Below the pieces are notes generated by a model that saw only the letters and a program-made list of their open reading frames with translations, ran no database searches and had not been told where the DNA came from. DNA of 64,000 nt from contig NW_027478169.1 in the NCBI RefSeq assembly GCF_051020975.1, positions 10,540,001-10,604,000 of the forward strand, written 5' to 3'. This stretch comes from Osmia lignaria lignaria (Eukaryota > Arthropoda > Insecta > Hymenoptera > Megachilidae). The translations under genes and the position numbers were made by a program. The first letter of the stretch is position 1. Each line of letters begins with the position of its first letter. Below, piece after piece: positions 11,416 through 25,263 of the stretch.

Positions 11416-11738
11416 TCAGAAGCGTAGTTCTCGAGATAGATCAAGATACTTAGAAGTTCCGAAGCCGCACCAAGCATAATAGAGATACAGAAACACCGTG
11501 GCCCCTCTCTTTGAGATAACTCTGCACTATTGCGAGCTGCAAATGCCACTTCCAGCTTAGCTGTGCAGAAGAAGAACAACAAGAAGAAGAAATATCTCGA
11601 AATATGTCCGTCAGGCCCCTTCCCTTGAGATAAATCTGCAAATATCTCGGAAACGAAGCGAGCTATGGCAAAATGTTAAGAGACCTTTTTTGTAGAGAAT
11701 TAAGTTTCCTACTTTTTATGTTCTATGATATTTTTTGA
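11416..11738. repeat. 323-bp subfamily monomer (CAAGCATAAT form)
   Basis: One extra G near 11474 (CACCAAGCATAAT). It carries the subfamily's other marks: GAGATAGATCAAGATACTTA, preceded by a linker with AATTATATTTCC and followed by CCCCTCTCTTTG. The extra base shifts the usual minus-strand frame. Confidence 0.9.
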
Positions 11739-12382
11739 TCAGATGCGTAGTTCTCGATATATATCAAGATATTTAAAAGTTCCGAAGCCGCACCAACATA
11801 ATAGAGATACAGAAACACCGTGGCCCCTTTCTTTAAGATAACTCTGCACTAGTGCGAGCCGCAAATGCCACTTCCAGCTTAGCTGTGCAGAAGAAGAACA
11901 ACAAGAAGAAGAAATATCTCGAAATATGTCCGTCAGGCCCCTCCCCTTGAGATAAATCTGCAAATATCTCGGAAACGAAGCGAGCTATGGCAAAATGTTA
12001 AGAGACCTTTTTTGTAGAGAATTAAGTTTCCTACTTTTTATGTTCTATGATATTTTTTGATCAGATGCGTAGTTCTCGAGATATATCAAGATATTTAAAA
12101 GTTCCGAAGCCGCACCAACATAATAGAGATACCGAAACACCGTGGCCCCTTTCTTTGAGATAACTCTGCACTAGTGCGAGCCGCAAATGCCACTTCCAGC
12201 TTAGCTGTGCAGAAGAAGAACAACAAGAAGAAGAAATATCTCGAAATATGTCCGTCAGGCCACATCCCTTGAGATAAATCTGCAAATATCTCGGAAACGA
12301 AGCGAGCTATGGCAAAATGTTAAGAGACGTTTTTTGTAGAGAATTATATTTCCTACAATTTATGTTCTATGATATTTTTTGA

Positions 12383-12705
12383 TCAGAAGCGTAGTTCTCG
12401 AGATAGATCAAGATACTTAAAAGTTCCGAAGCCGCACCAAGCATAATAGAGATACAGAAACACCGTGGCCCCTCTCTTTGAGATAACTCTGCACTATTGC
12501 GAGCTGCAAATGCCACTTCCAGCTTAGCTGTGCAGAAGAAGAACAACAAGAAGAAGAAATATCTCGAAATATGTCCGTCAGGCCCCTTCCCTTGAGATAA
12601 ATCTGCAAATATCTCGGAAACGAAGCGAGCTATGGAAAAACGTTAAGAGACCTTTTTTGTAGAGAATTAAGTTTCCTACTTTTTATGTTCTATGATATTT
12701 TTTCA
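12383..12705. repeat. 323-bp subfamily monomer (CAAGCATAAT form), second copy
   Basis: Same marks as 11416 at an offset of 967 bp, with the extra G near 12441. The preceding unit 12061 also parallels 11094 (GGCCACATCCC versus GGCCACTTCCC), so a stretch of at least two units was duplicated in tandem; unit 12706 no longer matches 11739. Confidence 0.9.
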
Positions 12706-13027
12706 TCAGATGCGTAGTTCTCGAGATATATCAAGATATTTAAAAGTTCCGAAGCCGCACCAACATAATAGAGATACAGAAACACCGTGGCCCCTTTCTT
12801 TGAGATAACTCTGCACTATTGCGAGCTGGAACTGCCACTTCCAGTTTAGCTGTGCAGAAGAAGAACAACAAGAAGAAGAAATATCTCGAAATATGTCCGT
12901 TAGGCCCCTTCCCTTGAGATAAATCTGCAAATATCTCGGAAACGAAGCGAGCTATGGCAAAATGTTAAGAGACCTTTTTTGTAGAGAATTAAGTTTCCTA
13001 CTTTTTATGTTCTATGATATTTTTTGA

Positions 13028-13993
13028 TCAGATGCGTAGTTCTCGAGATATATCAAGATATTTAAAAGTTCCGAAGCCGCACCAACATAATAGAGATACC
13101 GAAACACCGTGGCCCCTTTCTTTGAGATAACTCTGCACTATTGCGAGCTGTAAATGCCACTTCCAGCTTAGCTGTGCAGAAGAAGAACAACAAGAAGAAG
13201 AAATATCTCGAAATATGTCCGTCAGGCCCCTTCCCTTGAGATATATCTGCAAATATCTCGGAAACGAAGCGAGCTATGGCAAAATGTTAAGAGACCGTTT
13301 TTGTAGAGAATTAAGTTTCCTACTTTTTATGTTCTATGATATTTTTTGATCAGACGCGTAGTTCTCGAGATATATCAAGATATTTAAAAGTTCCGAAGCC
13401 GCACCAACATAATAGAGATACCGAAACACCGTGGCCCCTTTCTTTGAGATAACTCTGCACTATTGCGAGCTGTAAATGCCACTTCCAGCTTAGCTGTGCA
13501 GAAGAAGAACAACAAGAAGAAGAAATATCTCGAAATATGTCCGTCAGGCCCCTTCCCTTGAGATATATCTGCAAATATCGCGGAAACGAAGCGAGCTATG
13601 GTAAAATGTTAAGAGACCGTTTTTGTAGAGAATTAAGTTTCCTACTTTTTATGTTCTATGATATTTTTTGATCAGACGCGTAGTTCTCGAGATATATCAA
13701 GATATTTAAAAGTTCCGAAGCCGCACCAACATAATAGAGATACCGAAACACCGTGGCCCCTTTCTTTGAGATAACTCTGCACTATTGCGAGCTGTAAATG
13801 CCACTTCCAGCTTAGCTGTGCAGAAGAAGAACAACAAGAAGAAGAAATATCTCGAAATATGTCCGTCAGGCCCCTTCCCTTGAGATATATCTGCAAATAT
13901 CTCGGAAACGAAGCGAGCTATGGCAAAATGTTAAGAGACCGTTTTTGTAGAGAATTAAGTTTCCTACTTTTTATGTTCTATGATATTTTTTGA
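13028..13993. repeat. Three adjacent near-identical monomers
   Basis: Units 13028, 13350 and 13672 all have GAGATACCGAAACACC, GAGCTGTAAATG, GATATATCTGC and GACCGTTTTTG. The last two also share GATCAGACGCG; 13350 differs by ATATCGCGG and GGTAAAATG near its end. This is a recent local amplification of a single unit. Confidence 0.8.
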
Positions 13994-16569
13994 TCAGACG
14001 CGTAGTTCTCGAGATATATCAAGATATTTAAAAGTTCCGAAGCCGCACCAACATAATAGAGATACAGAAACACCGTGGCCCCTTTCTTTGAGATAACTCT
14101 GCACTATTGCGAGCTGGAAATGCCACTTCCAGTTTAGCTGTGCAGAAGAAGAACAACAAGAAGAAGAAATATCTCGAAATATGTCCGTTAGGCCCCTTCC
14201 CTTGAGATAAATCTGCAAATATCTCGGAAACGAAGCGAGCTATGGCAAAATGTTAAGAGACCTTTTTTGTAGAGAATTAAGTTTCCTACTTTTTATGTTC
14301 TATGATATTTTTTGATCAGAAGCGTAGTTTTCGAGATATATCGAGATATTTAAAAGTTCCGAAGCCGCACCAACATAATAAAGATACAGAAACACCGTGG
14401 CCCCTTTCTTTGAGATAACTCTGCACTAGTGCGAGCCGCAAATGCCACTTCCAGCTTAGCTGTGCAGAAGAAGAACAACAAGAAGAAGAAATATCTCGAA
14501 ATATGTCCGTCAGGCCCCTTCCCTTGAGATAAATATGCAAATATCTCGGAAACGAAGCGAGCAATGGCAAAATGTTAAGAGACCGTTTTTGTAGAGAATT
14601 AAGTTTCCTACTTTTTATGTTCTATGATATTCTTTGATCAGACGCGTAGTTCTCGAGATATATCAAGATATTTAAAAGTTCCGAAGCCGCACCAACATAA
14701 TAGAGATACCGAAACACCGTGGCCCCTTTCTTTGAGATAACTCTGCACTAGTGCGAGCCGCGAATGCCACTTCCAGCTTAGCTGTGCAGAAGAAGAACAA
14801 CAAGAAGAAGAAATATCTCGAAATATGTCCGTCAGGCCCCTTCCCTTGAGATAAATCTGCAAATATCTCGGAAACGAAGCGAGCTATGGCAAAATGTTAA
14901 GAGACCTTTTTTGTAGAGAATTAGGTTTCCTACTTTTTATCTTCTATGATATTTTTTGATCAGATGCGTAGTTCTCGAGATATATCAAGATATTTAAAAG
15001 TTCCGAAGCCGCACCAACATAATAGAGATACAGAAACACCGTGGCCCCTCTCTTTGAGATAACTCTGCACTATTGCGAGCTGGAAATGCCACTTCCAGTT
15101 TAGCTGTGCAGAAGAAGAACAACAAGAAGAAGAAATATCTCGAAATATGTCCGTTAGGCCCCTTCCCTTGAGATAAATGTGCAAATATCTCGGAAACGAA
15201 GAGAGCTATGGCAAAATGTTAACAGACCTTTTTTGTAGAGAATTAAGTTTCCTACTTTTTATGTTCTATGATATTTTTTGATCAGATGCGTAGTTCTCGA
15301 GATATATCAAGATATTTAAAAGTTCCGAAGCCGCACCAACATAATAGAGATACAGAAACACCGTGGCCCCTTTCTTTGAGATAACTCTGCACTATTGCGA
15401 GCTGCAAATGCCACTTCCAGCTTAGCTGTGCAGAAGAAGAACAACAAGAAGAAGAAATATCGCGAAATATGTCCGTCAGGCCCCTTCCCTTGAGATAAAT
15501 CTGCAAATATCTCGGAAACGAAGAGAGCTATGGCAAAATGTTAAGAGACCTTTTTTGTAGAGAATTACGTTTCCTACAATTTAGGTTCTATGATATTTTT
15601 TGATCAGAAGCGTAGTTTTCGAGATATATCGAGATATTTAAAAGTTCCGAAGCCGCACCAACATAATAGGGATACAGAAACACCGTGGCCCCTTTCTTTG
15701 AGATAACTCTCCACTAGTGCGAGCCGCAAATGCCACTTCCAGCTTAGCTGTGCAGAAGAAGAACAACAAGAAGAAGAAATATCTCGAAATATGTCCGTCA
15801 GGCCCCTTCCCTTGAGATAAATCTGCAAATATCTCGGAAACGAAGCGAGCTATGGCAAAATGTTAAGAGACCTTTTTTGTAGAGAATTAAGTTTCCTACT
15901 TTTTGTCTTCTATGATATTTTTTGATCAGATGCGGAGTTCTCGAGATATATCAAGATATTTAAAAGTTCCGAAGCCGCACCAACATAATAGAGATACAGA
16001 AACACCGTGGCCCCTCTCTTTGAGATAACTCTGCACTATTGCGAGCTGGAAATGCCACTTCCAGTTTAGCTGTGCAGAAGAAGAACAACAAGAAGAAGAA
16101 ATATCTCGAAATATGTCCGTCAGGCCCCTTCCCTTGAGATAAATCTGCAAATATCTCGGAAACGAAGCGAGCTATGGCAAAATGTTTAGAGACCTCTCTT
16201 GTAGAGAATTAAGTTTCCTACTTTTTATGTAGTATGATATTTTTTGATCAGATGCGTAGTTCTCGAGATATATCAAGATATTTAAAAGTTCCGAAGCCGC
16301 ACCAACATAATAGAGATACAGAAACACCGTGGCCCCTCTCTTTGAGATAACTCTGCACTATTGCGAGCTGCAAATGCCACTTCCAGCTTAGCTGTGCAGA
16401 AGAAGAACAACAAGAAGAAGAAATATCTCGAAATATGTCCGTCAGGCCCCTTCCCTTGAGATAAATCTGCAAATATCTCGGAAACGAAGCGAGCTATGGC
16501 AAAATGTTTAGAGACCTTTTTTGTAGAGAATTAAGTTTCCTACTTTTTATGTTCTATGATATTTTTTGA

Positions 16570-17535
16570 TCGGATGCGTAGTTCTCGAGATATATCAAGA
16601 TATTTAAAAGTTCCGAAGCCGCACCAACATAATAGAGATACAGAAACACCGTGGCCCCTTTCTTTGAGATAACTCTGCACTATTGCGCGCTGCAAATGCC
16701 ACTTCCAGCTTAGCTGTGCAGAAGAAGAACAACAAGAAGAAGAAATATCTCGAAATATGCCCGTAAGGCCCCTTCCATTGAGATAAATCTGCAAATATCT
16801 CGGAAACGAAGCGAGCTATGGCAAAATGTTAAGAGACCTTTTTTGTAGAGAATTAAGTTTCCTACTTTTTATGTTCTATGATATTTTTTGATCAGATGCG
16901 TAGTTCTCGAGATATATCGAGATATTTAAAAGTTCCGAAGCCGCACCAACATAATAGAGATACAGAGACACCGTGGCCCCTTTCTTTGAGATAACTCTGC
17001 ACTATTGCGCGCTGCAAATGCCACTTCCAGCTTAGCTGTGCAGAAGAAGAACAACAAGAAGAAGAAACATCTCGAAATATGTCCGTCAGGCCCCTTCCCT
17101 TGAGATAAATCTGCAAATATCTCGGAAACGAAGCGAGCTATGGCAAAATGTTTAGAGACCTTTCTTGTAGAGAATTAAGTTTCCTACTTTTTATGTAGTA
17201 TGATATTTTTTGATCAGATGCGTAGTTCTCGAGATATATCAAGATATTTAAAAGTTCCGAAGCCGCACCAACATAATAGAGATACAGAAACACCGTGGCC
17301 CCTTTCTTTGAGATAACTCTGCACTATTGCGCGCTGCAAATGCCACTTCCAGCTTAGCTGTGCCCAAGAAGGACAACAAGAAGAAGAAATATCTCGAAAT
17401 ATGTCCGTCAGGCCCCTTCCCTTGAGATAAATCTGCAAATATCTCGGAAACGAAGCGAGCTATGGCAAAATGTTGAGAGACCTTTTTTGTAGAGAATTAA
17501 GTTTCCTACTTTTTATGTTCTATGATATTTTTTGA
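16570..17535. repeat. Cluster of GCGCGC-type (RA) monomers
   Basis: Units 16570, 16892 and 17214 read CTATTGCGCGCTGC instead of CTATTGCGAGCTGC. Linkers at about 16227 and 17193 share TATGTAGTATG with the one at about 6245. RA-type units also occur at 5298, 6264, 55858, 60688 and 63264, so the variant was spread to distant places. Confidence 0.8.
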
Positions 17536-17857
17536 TCGGATGCGTAGTTCTCGAGATATATCAAGATATTTAAAAGTTCCGAAGCCGCACCAACATAATA
17601 GAGATACAGAAACACCGTGGCCCCTTTCTTTGAGATAACTCTGCACTATTGCGAGCTGCAAATGCCACTTCCAGCTTAGCTGTGCAGAAGAAGAACAACA
17701 AGAAGAAGAAATATCTCGAAATATGTCTGTCAGGCCCCTTCCCTTGAGATATATCTGCAAATATCTCGGAAACGAAGCGAGCTATGGCAAAATGTTGAGA
17801 GACCTTTTTTGTAGAGAATTAAGTTTCCTACTTTTTATGTTCTATGATATTTTTTGA

Positions 17858-20111
17858 TCGGATGCGTAGTTCTCGAGATATATCAAGATATTTAAAAGTT
17901 CCGAAGCCGCACCAACATAATAGAGATACAGAAACACCGTGGCCCCTGTCTTTGAGATAACTCTGCACTACTGCGAGCTGCAAATGCCACTTCCAGCTTA
18001 GCTGTGCAGAAGAAGAACAACAAGAAGAAGAAATATCTCGAAATATGTCCGTCAGACCCCTTCCCTTGAGATAAATCTGCAAATATCTCGGAAACGAAGC
18101 GAGCTATGGCAAAATGTTAAGAGACCTTTTTTGTAGAGAATTAAGTTTGCTACTTTTTATGTTCTATGATATTTTTTGATCAGATGCGTAGTTCTCGAGA
18201 TATATCCAGATATTTAAAAGTTCCGAAGCGGCACCAACATAATAGAGATACAGAAACACCGTGGCCCCTTTCTTTGAGGTAACTCTGCACTATTGCGAGC
18301 TGCAAATGCCACTTCCAGCTTAGCTGTGCAGAAGAAGAACAACAAGAAGAAGAAATATCTCGAAATATGTCCGTCAGGCCCCTTCCCTTGAGATAAATCT
18401 GCAAATATCTCGGAAACCAAGCGAGCTATGGCAAAATGTTAAGAGACCTTATTTGTAGAGAATTAAGTTTCCTACTTTTTATGTTCTACGATATTTTTTG
18501 ATCAGATGCGTAGTTCTCGAGATATATCAAGATATTTAAAAGTTCCGAAGCCGCACCAACATAATAGAGATACAGAAACACCGTGGCCCCTTTCTTTGAG
18601 ATAACTCTGCACTATTGCGAACTGCAAATGCCACTTCCAGCTTAGCTGTGCAGAAGAAGAACAACAAGAAGAAGAAATATCTCGAAATATGTCCGTCAGG
18701 CCCCTTCCCTTGAGATAAATATGCAAATATCTCGGAAACGAAGCGAGCTATGGCAAAATGTTAAGAGACCTTTTTTGTACAGAATTATCTTTCCTACAAT
18801 TTACGTTCTCTGATATTTTTTGATCAGAAGCGTAGTTTTCGAGATATATCGAGATATTTAAAAGTTCCGAAGCCGCACCAACATAATAGAGATACAGAAA
18901 CACCGTGGCCCCTTTCTTTGAGATAAGTCTGCACTATTGCGACCTGCAAATGCCACTTCCAGCTTAGCTGTGCAGAAGATGAACAACAAGAAGAAGAAAT
19001 ATCTCGAAATACGTCCGTCAGGCCCCTTCCCTTGAGATAAATCTGCAAATATCTCGGAAACGAAGCGAGCTATGGCAAAATGTTAAGAGACCTTTTTTGT
19101 AGAGAATTAAGTTTCCTACTTTTTATGTTCTATGATATTTTTCGATCAGAGGCGTAGTTCTCGAGATATATCAAGATATTTAAAAGTTCCGAAGCCGCAC
19201 CAACATAATAGAGATACAGAAACACCGTGGCCCCTTTCTTTGAGATAACTCTGCACGATTGCGAGCTGGAAATGCCACTTCCAGTTTAGCTGTGCAGAAG
19301 AAGAACAACAAGAAGAAGAAATATCTCGAAATATGTCCATCAGGACCCTTCCCTTGAGATAAATCTGCAAATATCTCGGAAACGAAGCGAGCTATGGCAA
19401 AATGTTAAGAGACCTTTTTTGTAGAGAATTAAGTTTCCTACTTTTTATGTTCTATGATATTTTTTGATCAGATGCGTAGTTCTCGAGATATATCAAGATG
19501 TTTAAAAGTTCCGAAGCCGCACCAACATAATAGAGATACAGAAACACCGTGGCCCCTTTCTTTGAGATAACTCTGCACTACTGCGAGCTGCAAATGCCAC
19601 TTCCAGCTTAGCTGTGCAGAAGAAGAACAACAAGAAGAAGAAATATCTCGAAATATGTCCGTCAGACCCCTTCCCTTGAGATAAATCTGCAAATATCTCG
19701 GAAACGAAGCGAGCTATGGCAAAATGTTAAGAGACCTTTTTTGTAGAGAATTAAGTTTCCTACTTTTTATGTTCTATTATATTTTTTGATCAGATGCGTA
19801 GTTCTCGAGATATATCCAGATATTTAAAAGTTCCGAAGCGGCACCAACATAATAGAGATACAGAAACACCGTGGCCCCTTTCTTTGAGGTAACTCTGCAC
19901 TATTGCGAGCTGCAAATGCCACTTCCAGCTTAGCTGTGCAGAAGAAGAACAACAAGAAGAAGAAATATCTCGAAATATGTCCGTCAGGCCCCTTCCCTTG
20001 AGATAAATCTGCAAATATCTCGGAAACCAAGCGAGCTATGGCAAAATGTTAAGAGACCTTATTTGTAGAGAATTAAGTTTCCTACTTTTTATGTTCTACG
20101 ATATTTTTTGA
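17858..20111. repeat. Five-unit higher-order repeat V-P-F-T-R
   Basis: Unit types in order are V (CACTACTGCG, CAGACCCC), P (ATATCCAGATAT, GAAGCGGCACC, TTGAGGTAAC, GGAAACCAAG), F (TTCTACGATATT, TTGCGAACTGC), T (AGATAAGTCTGC, AGAAGATGAAC) and R (TTTTTCGATCAGAGG, CACGATTGCG, GTCCATCAGGACCC). V at 17858 recurs at 19468 and P at 18180 recurs at 19790, both 1,610 bp later. The second round breaks at unit 20112. Confidence 0.8.
19146..20089. repeat. R-V-P block, copy 1 of a 12-unit-spaced pair
   Basis: Units R, V and P at 19146, 19468 and 19790 recur at 23010, 23332 and 23654, an offset of 3,864 bp (12 x 322). Visible differences are few, for example CAAGATGTTT versus CAAGATATTT, and CTATTATATT versus CTATGATATT. 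Confidence 0.8.
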
Positions 20112-20433
20112 TCAGATGCGTAGTTCTCGAGATATATCAAGATATTTAAAAGTTCCGAAGCCGCACCAACATAATAGAGATACAGAAACACCGTGGCCCC
20201 TTTCTTTGAGATAAGTCTGCACTATTGCGACCTGCAAATGCCACTTCCAGCTTAGCTGTGCAGAAGATGAACAACAAGAAGAAGAAATATCTCGAAATAT
20301 GTCCGTCAGGCCCCTTCCCTTGAGATAAATCTGCAAATATCTCGGAAACGAAGCGAGCTATGGCAAAATGTTAAGAGACCTTTTTTGTACAGAATTATCT
20401 TTCCTACAATTTACGTTCTCTGATATTTTTTGA
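20112..20433. repeat. Chimeric F/T monomer
   Basis: The 5' side is F-type (the linker has TTCTACGATATT and the unit starts GATCAGATGCG). The 3' side is T-type (AGATAAGTCTGC, GCGACCTGC, AGAAGATGAAC). It is followed directly by a full T unit at 20434, so it marks an exchange that altered the five-unit order. Confidence 0.75.
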
Positions 20434-20755
20434 TCAGAAGCGTAGTTTTCGAGATATATCGAGATATTTAAAAGTTCCGAAGCCGCACCAACATAATAGA
20501 GATACAGAAACACCGTGGCCCCTTTCTTTGAGATAAGTCTGCACTATTGCGACCTGCAAATGCCACTTCCAGCTTAGCTGTGCAGAAGATGAACAACAAG
20601 AAGAAGAAATATCTCGAAATATGTCCGTCAGGCCCCTTCCCTTGAGATAAATCTGCAAATATCTCGGAAACGAAGCGAGCTATGGCAAAATGTTAAGAGA
20701 CCTTTTTTGTAGAGAATTAAGTTTCCTACTTTTTATGTTCTATGATATTTTTTGA

Positions 20756-23009
20756 TCAGATGCGTAGTTCTCGAGATATATCCAGATATTTAAAAGTTCC
20801 GAAGCGGCACCAACATAATAGAGATACAGAAACACCGTGGCCCCTTTCTTTGAGGTAACTCTGCACTATTGCGAGCTGCAAATGCCACTTCCAGCTTAGC
20901 TGTGCAGAAGAAGAACAACAAGAAGAAGAAATATCTCGAAATATGTCCGTCAGGCCCCTTCCCTTGAGATAAATCTGCAAATATCTCGGAAACCAAGCGA
21001 GCTATGGCAAAATGTTAAGAGACCTTATTTGTAGAGAATTAAGTTTCCTACTTTTTATGTTCTACGATATTTTTTGATCAGATGCGTAGTTCTCGAGATA
21101 TATCAAGATATTTAAAAGTTCCGAAGCCGCACCAACATAATAGAGATACAGAAACACCGTGGCCCCTTTCTTTGAGATAACTCTGCACTATTGCGAACTG
21201 CAAATGCCACTTCCAGCTTAGCTGTGCAGAAGAAGAACAACAAGAAGAAGAAATATCTCGAAATATGTCCGTCAGGCCCCTTCCCTTGAGATAAATCTGC
21301 AAATATCTCGGAAACGAAGCGAGCTATGGCAAAATGTTAAGAGACCTTTTTTGTACAGAATTATCTTTCCTACAATTTACGTTCTCTGATATTTTTTGAT
21401 CAGAAGCGTAGTTTTCGAGATATATCGAGATATTTAAAAGTTCCGAAGCCGCACCAACATAATAGAGATACAGAAACACCGTGGCCCCTTTCTTTGAGAT
21501 AAGTCTGCACTATTGCGACCTGCAAATGCCACTTCCAGCTTAGCTGTGCAGAAGATGAACAACAAGAAGAAGAAATATCTCGAAATATGTCCGTCAGGCC
21601 CCTTCCCTTGAGATAAATCTGCAAATATCTCGGAAACGAAGCGAGCTATGGCAAAATGTTAAGAGACCTTTTTTATACAGAATTATCTTTCCTACAATTT
21701 ACGTTCTCTGATATTTTTTGATCAGAAGCGTAGTTTTCGAGATATATCGAGATATTTAAAAGTTCCGAAGCCGCACCAACATAATAGAGATACAGAAACA
21801 CCGTGGCCCCTTTCTTTGAGATAAGTCTGCACTATTGCGACCTGCAAATGCCACTTCCAGCTTAGCTGTGCAGAAGATGAACAACAAGAAGAAGAAATAT
21901 CTCGAAATATGTCCGTCAGGCCCCTTCCCTTGAGATAAATCTGCAAATATCTCGGAAACGAAGCGAGCTATGGCAAAATGTTAAGAGACCTTTTTTGTAG
22001 AGAATTAAGTTTCCTACTTTTTATGTTCTATGATATTTTTTGATCAGATGCGTTGTTCTCGAGATATATCAAGATATTTAAAAGTTCCGAAGCCGCACCA
22101 ACATAATAGAGATACAGACACACCGTGGCCCCTTTCTTTGAGATAACTCTGCACTATTGCGAGCTGCAAATGCCACTTCCAGCTTAGCTGTGCAGAAGAA
22201 GAACAACAAGAAGAAGAAATATCTCGAAATATGTCCGTCAGGCCCCTTCCCTTGAGATAAATATGCAAATATCTCGGAAACGAAGCGAGCTATGGCAAAA
22301 TGTTAAGAGACCTTTTTTGTAGAGAATTAAGTTTCCTACTTTTTATGTTCTATGATATTTTTTGATCAGATGCGTTGTTCTCGAGATATATCAAGATATT
22401 TAAAAGTTCCGAAGCCGCACCAACATAATAGGGATACAGAAACACCGTGGCCCCTTTCTTTGAGATAACTCTGCACTATTGCGAGCTGCAAATGCCACTT
22501 CCAGCTTAGCTGTGCAGAAGAAGAACAACAAGAAGAAGAAATATCTCGAAATATGTCTGTCAGGCCCCTTCCCTTGAGATATATCTGCAAATATCTCGGA
22601 AACGAAGCGAGCTATGGCAAAATGTTGAGAGACCTTTTTTGTAGAGAATTAAGTTTCCTACTTTTTATGTTCTATGATATTTTTTGATCGGATGCGTAGT
22701 TCTCGAGATATATCAAGATATTTAAAAGTTCCGAAGCCGCACCAACATAATAGAGATACAGAAACACCGTGGCCCCTTTCTTTGAGATAAGTCTGCACTA
22801 TTGCGACCTGCAAATGCCACTTCCAGCTTAGCTGTGCAGAAGATGAACAACAAGAAGAAGAAATATCTCGAAATATGTCCGTCAGGCCCCTTCCCTTGAG
22901 ATAAATCTGCAAATATCTCGGAAACGAAGCGAGCTATGGCAAAATGTTAAGAGACCTTTTTTGTAGAGAATTAAGTTTCCTACTTTTTATGTTCTATGAT
23001 ATTTTTCGA
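20756..23009. repeat. Rearranged P-F-T-T-Q-Q-T segment
   Basis: P (20756), F (21078), T (21400), T (21722), two units with GCGTTGTTCTCGAG (22044, 22366), then a unit at 22688. The 3' half of 22366 plus the linker and 5' end of 22688 (GTCTGTCAGG, GATATATCTGC, TTGAGAGACC, GATCGGATGCG) match 17731-17880 at offset 4,830 bp (15 units). The rest of 22688 is T-type. Confidence 0.75.
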
Positions 23010-24297
23010 TCAGAGGCGTAGTTCTCGAGATATATCAAGATATTTAAAAGTTCCGAAGCCGCACCAACATAATAGAGATACAGAAACACCGTGGCCCCTT
23101 TCTTTGAGATAACTCTGCACGATTGCGAGCTGGAAATGCCACTTCCAGTTTAGCTGTGCAGAAGAAGAACAACAAGAAGAAGAAATATCTCGAAATATGT
23201 CCATCAGGACCCTTCCCTTGAGATAAATCTGCAAATATCTCGGAAACGAAGCGAGCTATGGCAAAATGTTAAGAAACCTTTTTTGTAGAGAATTAAGTTT
23301 CCTACTTTTTATGTTCTATGATATTTTTTGATCAGATGCGTAGTTCTCGAGATATATCAAGATATTTAAAAGTTCCGAAGCCGCACCAACATAATAGAGA
23401 TACAGAAACACCGTGGCCCCTTTCTTTGAGATAACTCTGCACTACTGCGAGCTGCAAATGCCACTTCCAGCTTAGCTGTGCAGAAGAAGAACAACAAGAA
23501 GAAGAAATATCTCGAAATATGTCCGTCAGACCCCTTCCCTTGAGATAAATCTGCAAATATCTCGGAAACGAAGCGAGCTATGGCAAAATGTTAAGAGACC
23601 TTTTTTGTAGAGAATTAAGTTTCCTACTTTTTATGTTCTATGATATTTTTTGATCAGATGCGTAGTTCTCGAGATATATCCAGATATTTAAAAGTTCCGA
23701 AGCGGCACCAACATAATAGAGATACAGAAACACCGTGGCCCCTTTCTTTGAGGTAACTCTGCACTATTGCGAGCTGCAAATGCCACTTCCAGCTTAGCTG
23801 TGCAGAAGAAGAACAACAAGAAGAAGAAATATCTCGAAATATGTCCGTCAGGCCCCTTCCCTTGAGATCAATCTGCAAATATCTCGGAAACCAAGCGAGC
23901 TATGGCAAAATGTTAAGAGACCTTATTTGTAGAGAATTAAGTTTCCTACTTTTTATGTTCTACGATATTTTTTGATCAGATGCGTAGTTCTCGAGATATA
24001 TCAAGATATTTAAAAGTTCCGAAGCCGCACCAACATAATAGAGATACAGAAACACCGTGGCCCCTTTCTTTGAGATAACTCTGCACTATTGCGAACTGCA
24101 AATGCCACTTCCAGCTTAGCTGTGCAGAAGAAGAACAACAAGAAGAAGAAATATCTCGAAATATGTCCGTCAGGCCCCTTCCCTTGAGATAAATCTGCAA
24201 ATATCTCGGAAACGAAGCGAGCTATGGCAAAATGTTAAGAGACCTTTTTTGTAGAGAATTAAGTTTCCTACTTTTTATGTTCTATGATATTTTTTGA
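23010..24297. repeat. R-V-P-F block, copy 2
   Basis: Repeats 19146-20089 and continues with a complete F unit (23976) where copy 1 has the F/T chimera. The order here agrees with 18180-18823 for P-F. It differs from copy 1 at GAGATCAATC (near 23865) and AAGAAACC (near 23271). Confidence 0.8.
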
Positions 24298-25263
24298 TCA
24301 GATGCGTAGTTCTCGAGATATATCAAGATATTTAAAAGTTCCGAAGCCGCACCAACATAATAGAGATACAGAAACACCGTGGCCCCTTTCTTTGAGATAA
24401 CTCTGCACTATTGCGAGCTGCAAATGCCACTTCCAGCTTAGCTGTGCAGAGGAAGAACAACAAGAAGAAGAAATATCTCGAAATATGTCCGTCAGGCCAG
24501 TTCCTTTGAGCTGAATCTGCAAATATCTCGGAAACGAAGCGAGCTATGGCAAAATGTTTAGAGACCTTTTTTGTAGAGAATTAAGTTTCCTACTTTTTAT
24601 GTTCTATGATATTTTTTGATCAGATGCGTAGTTCTCGAGATATATCAAGATATTTAAAAGTTCCGAAGCCGCACCAACATAATAGAGATACAGAAACACC
24701 GTGGCCCCTTTCTTTGAGATAACTCTGCACTATTGCGAGTTGGAAATGCCACTTCCAGTTTAGCTGTGCAGAAGAAGAACAACAAGAAGAAGAAATATCT
24801 CGAAATATGTCCGTTAGGCCCCTTCCCTTGAGATAAATCTGCAAATATCTCGGAAACGAAGCGAGCTATGGCAAAATGTTAAGAGACCTTTTTTGTAGAG
24901 AATTAAGTTTCCTACTTTTTATGTTCTATGATATTTTTTGATCAGAAGCGTAGTTTTCGAGATATATCGAGATATTTAAAAGTTCCGAAGCCGCACCAAC
25001 ATAATAGAGATACAGAAACACCGTGGCCCCTTTCGTTGAGATAACTCTGCACTAGTGCGAGCCGCAAATGCCACTTCCAGCTTAGCTGTGCAGAAGAAGA
25101 ACAACAAGAAGAAGAAATATCTCGAAATATGTCCGTCAGGCCAGTTCCTTTGAGATAAATCTGCAAATATCTCGGAAACGAAGCGAGCTATGGCAAAATG
25201 TTAAGAGACCTTTTTTGTAGAGAATTATATTTCCTACAATTTATGTTCTATGATATTTTTTGA

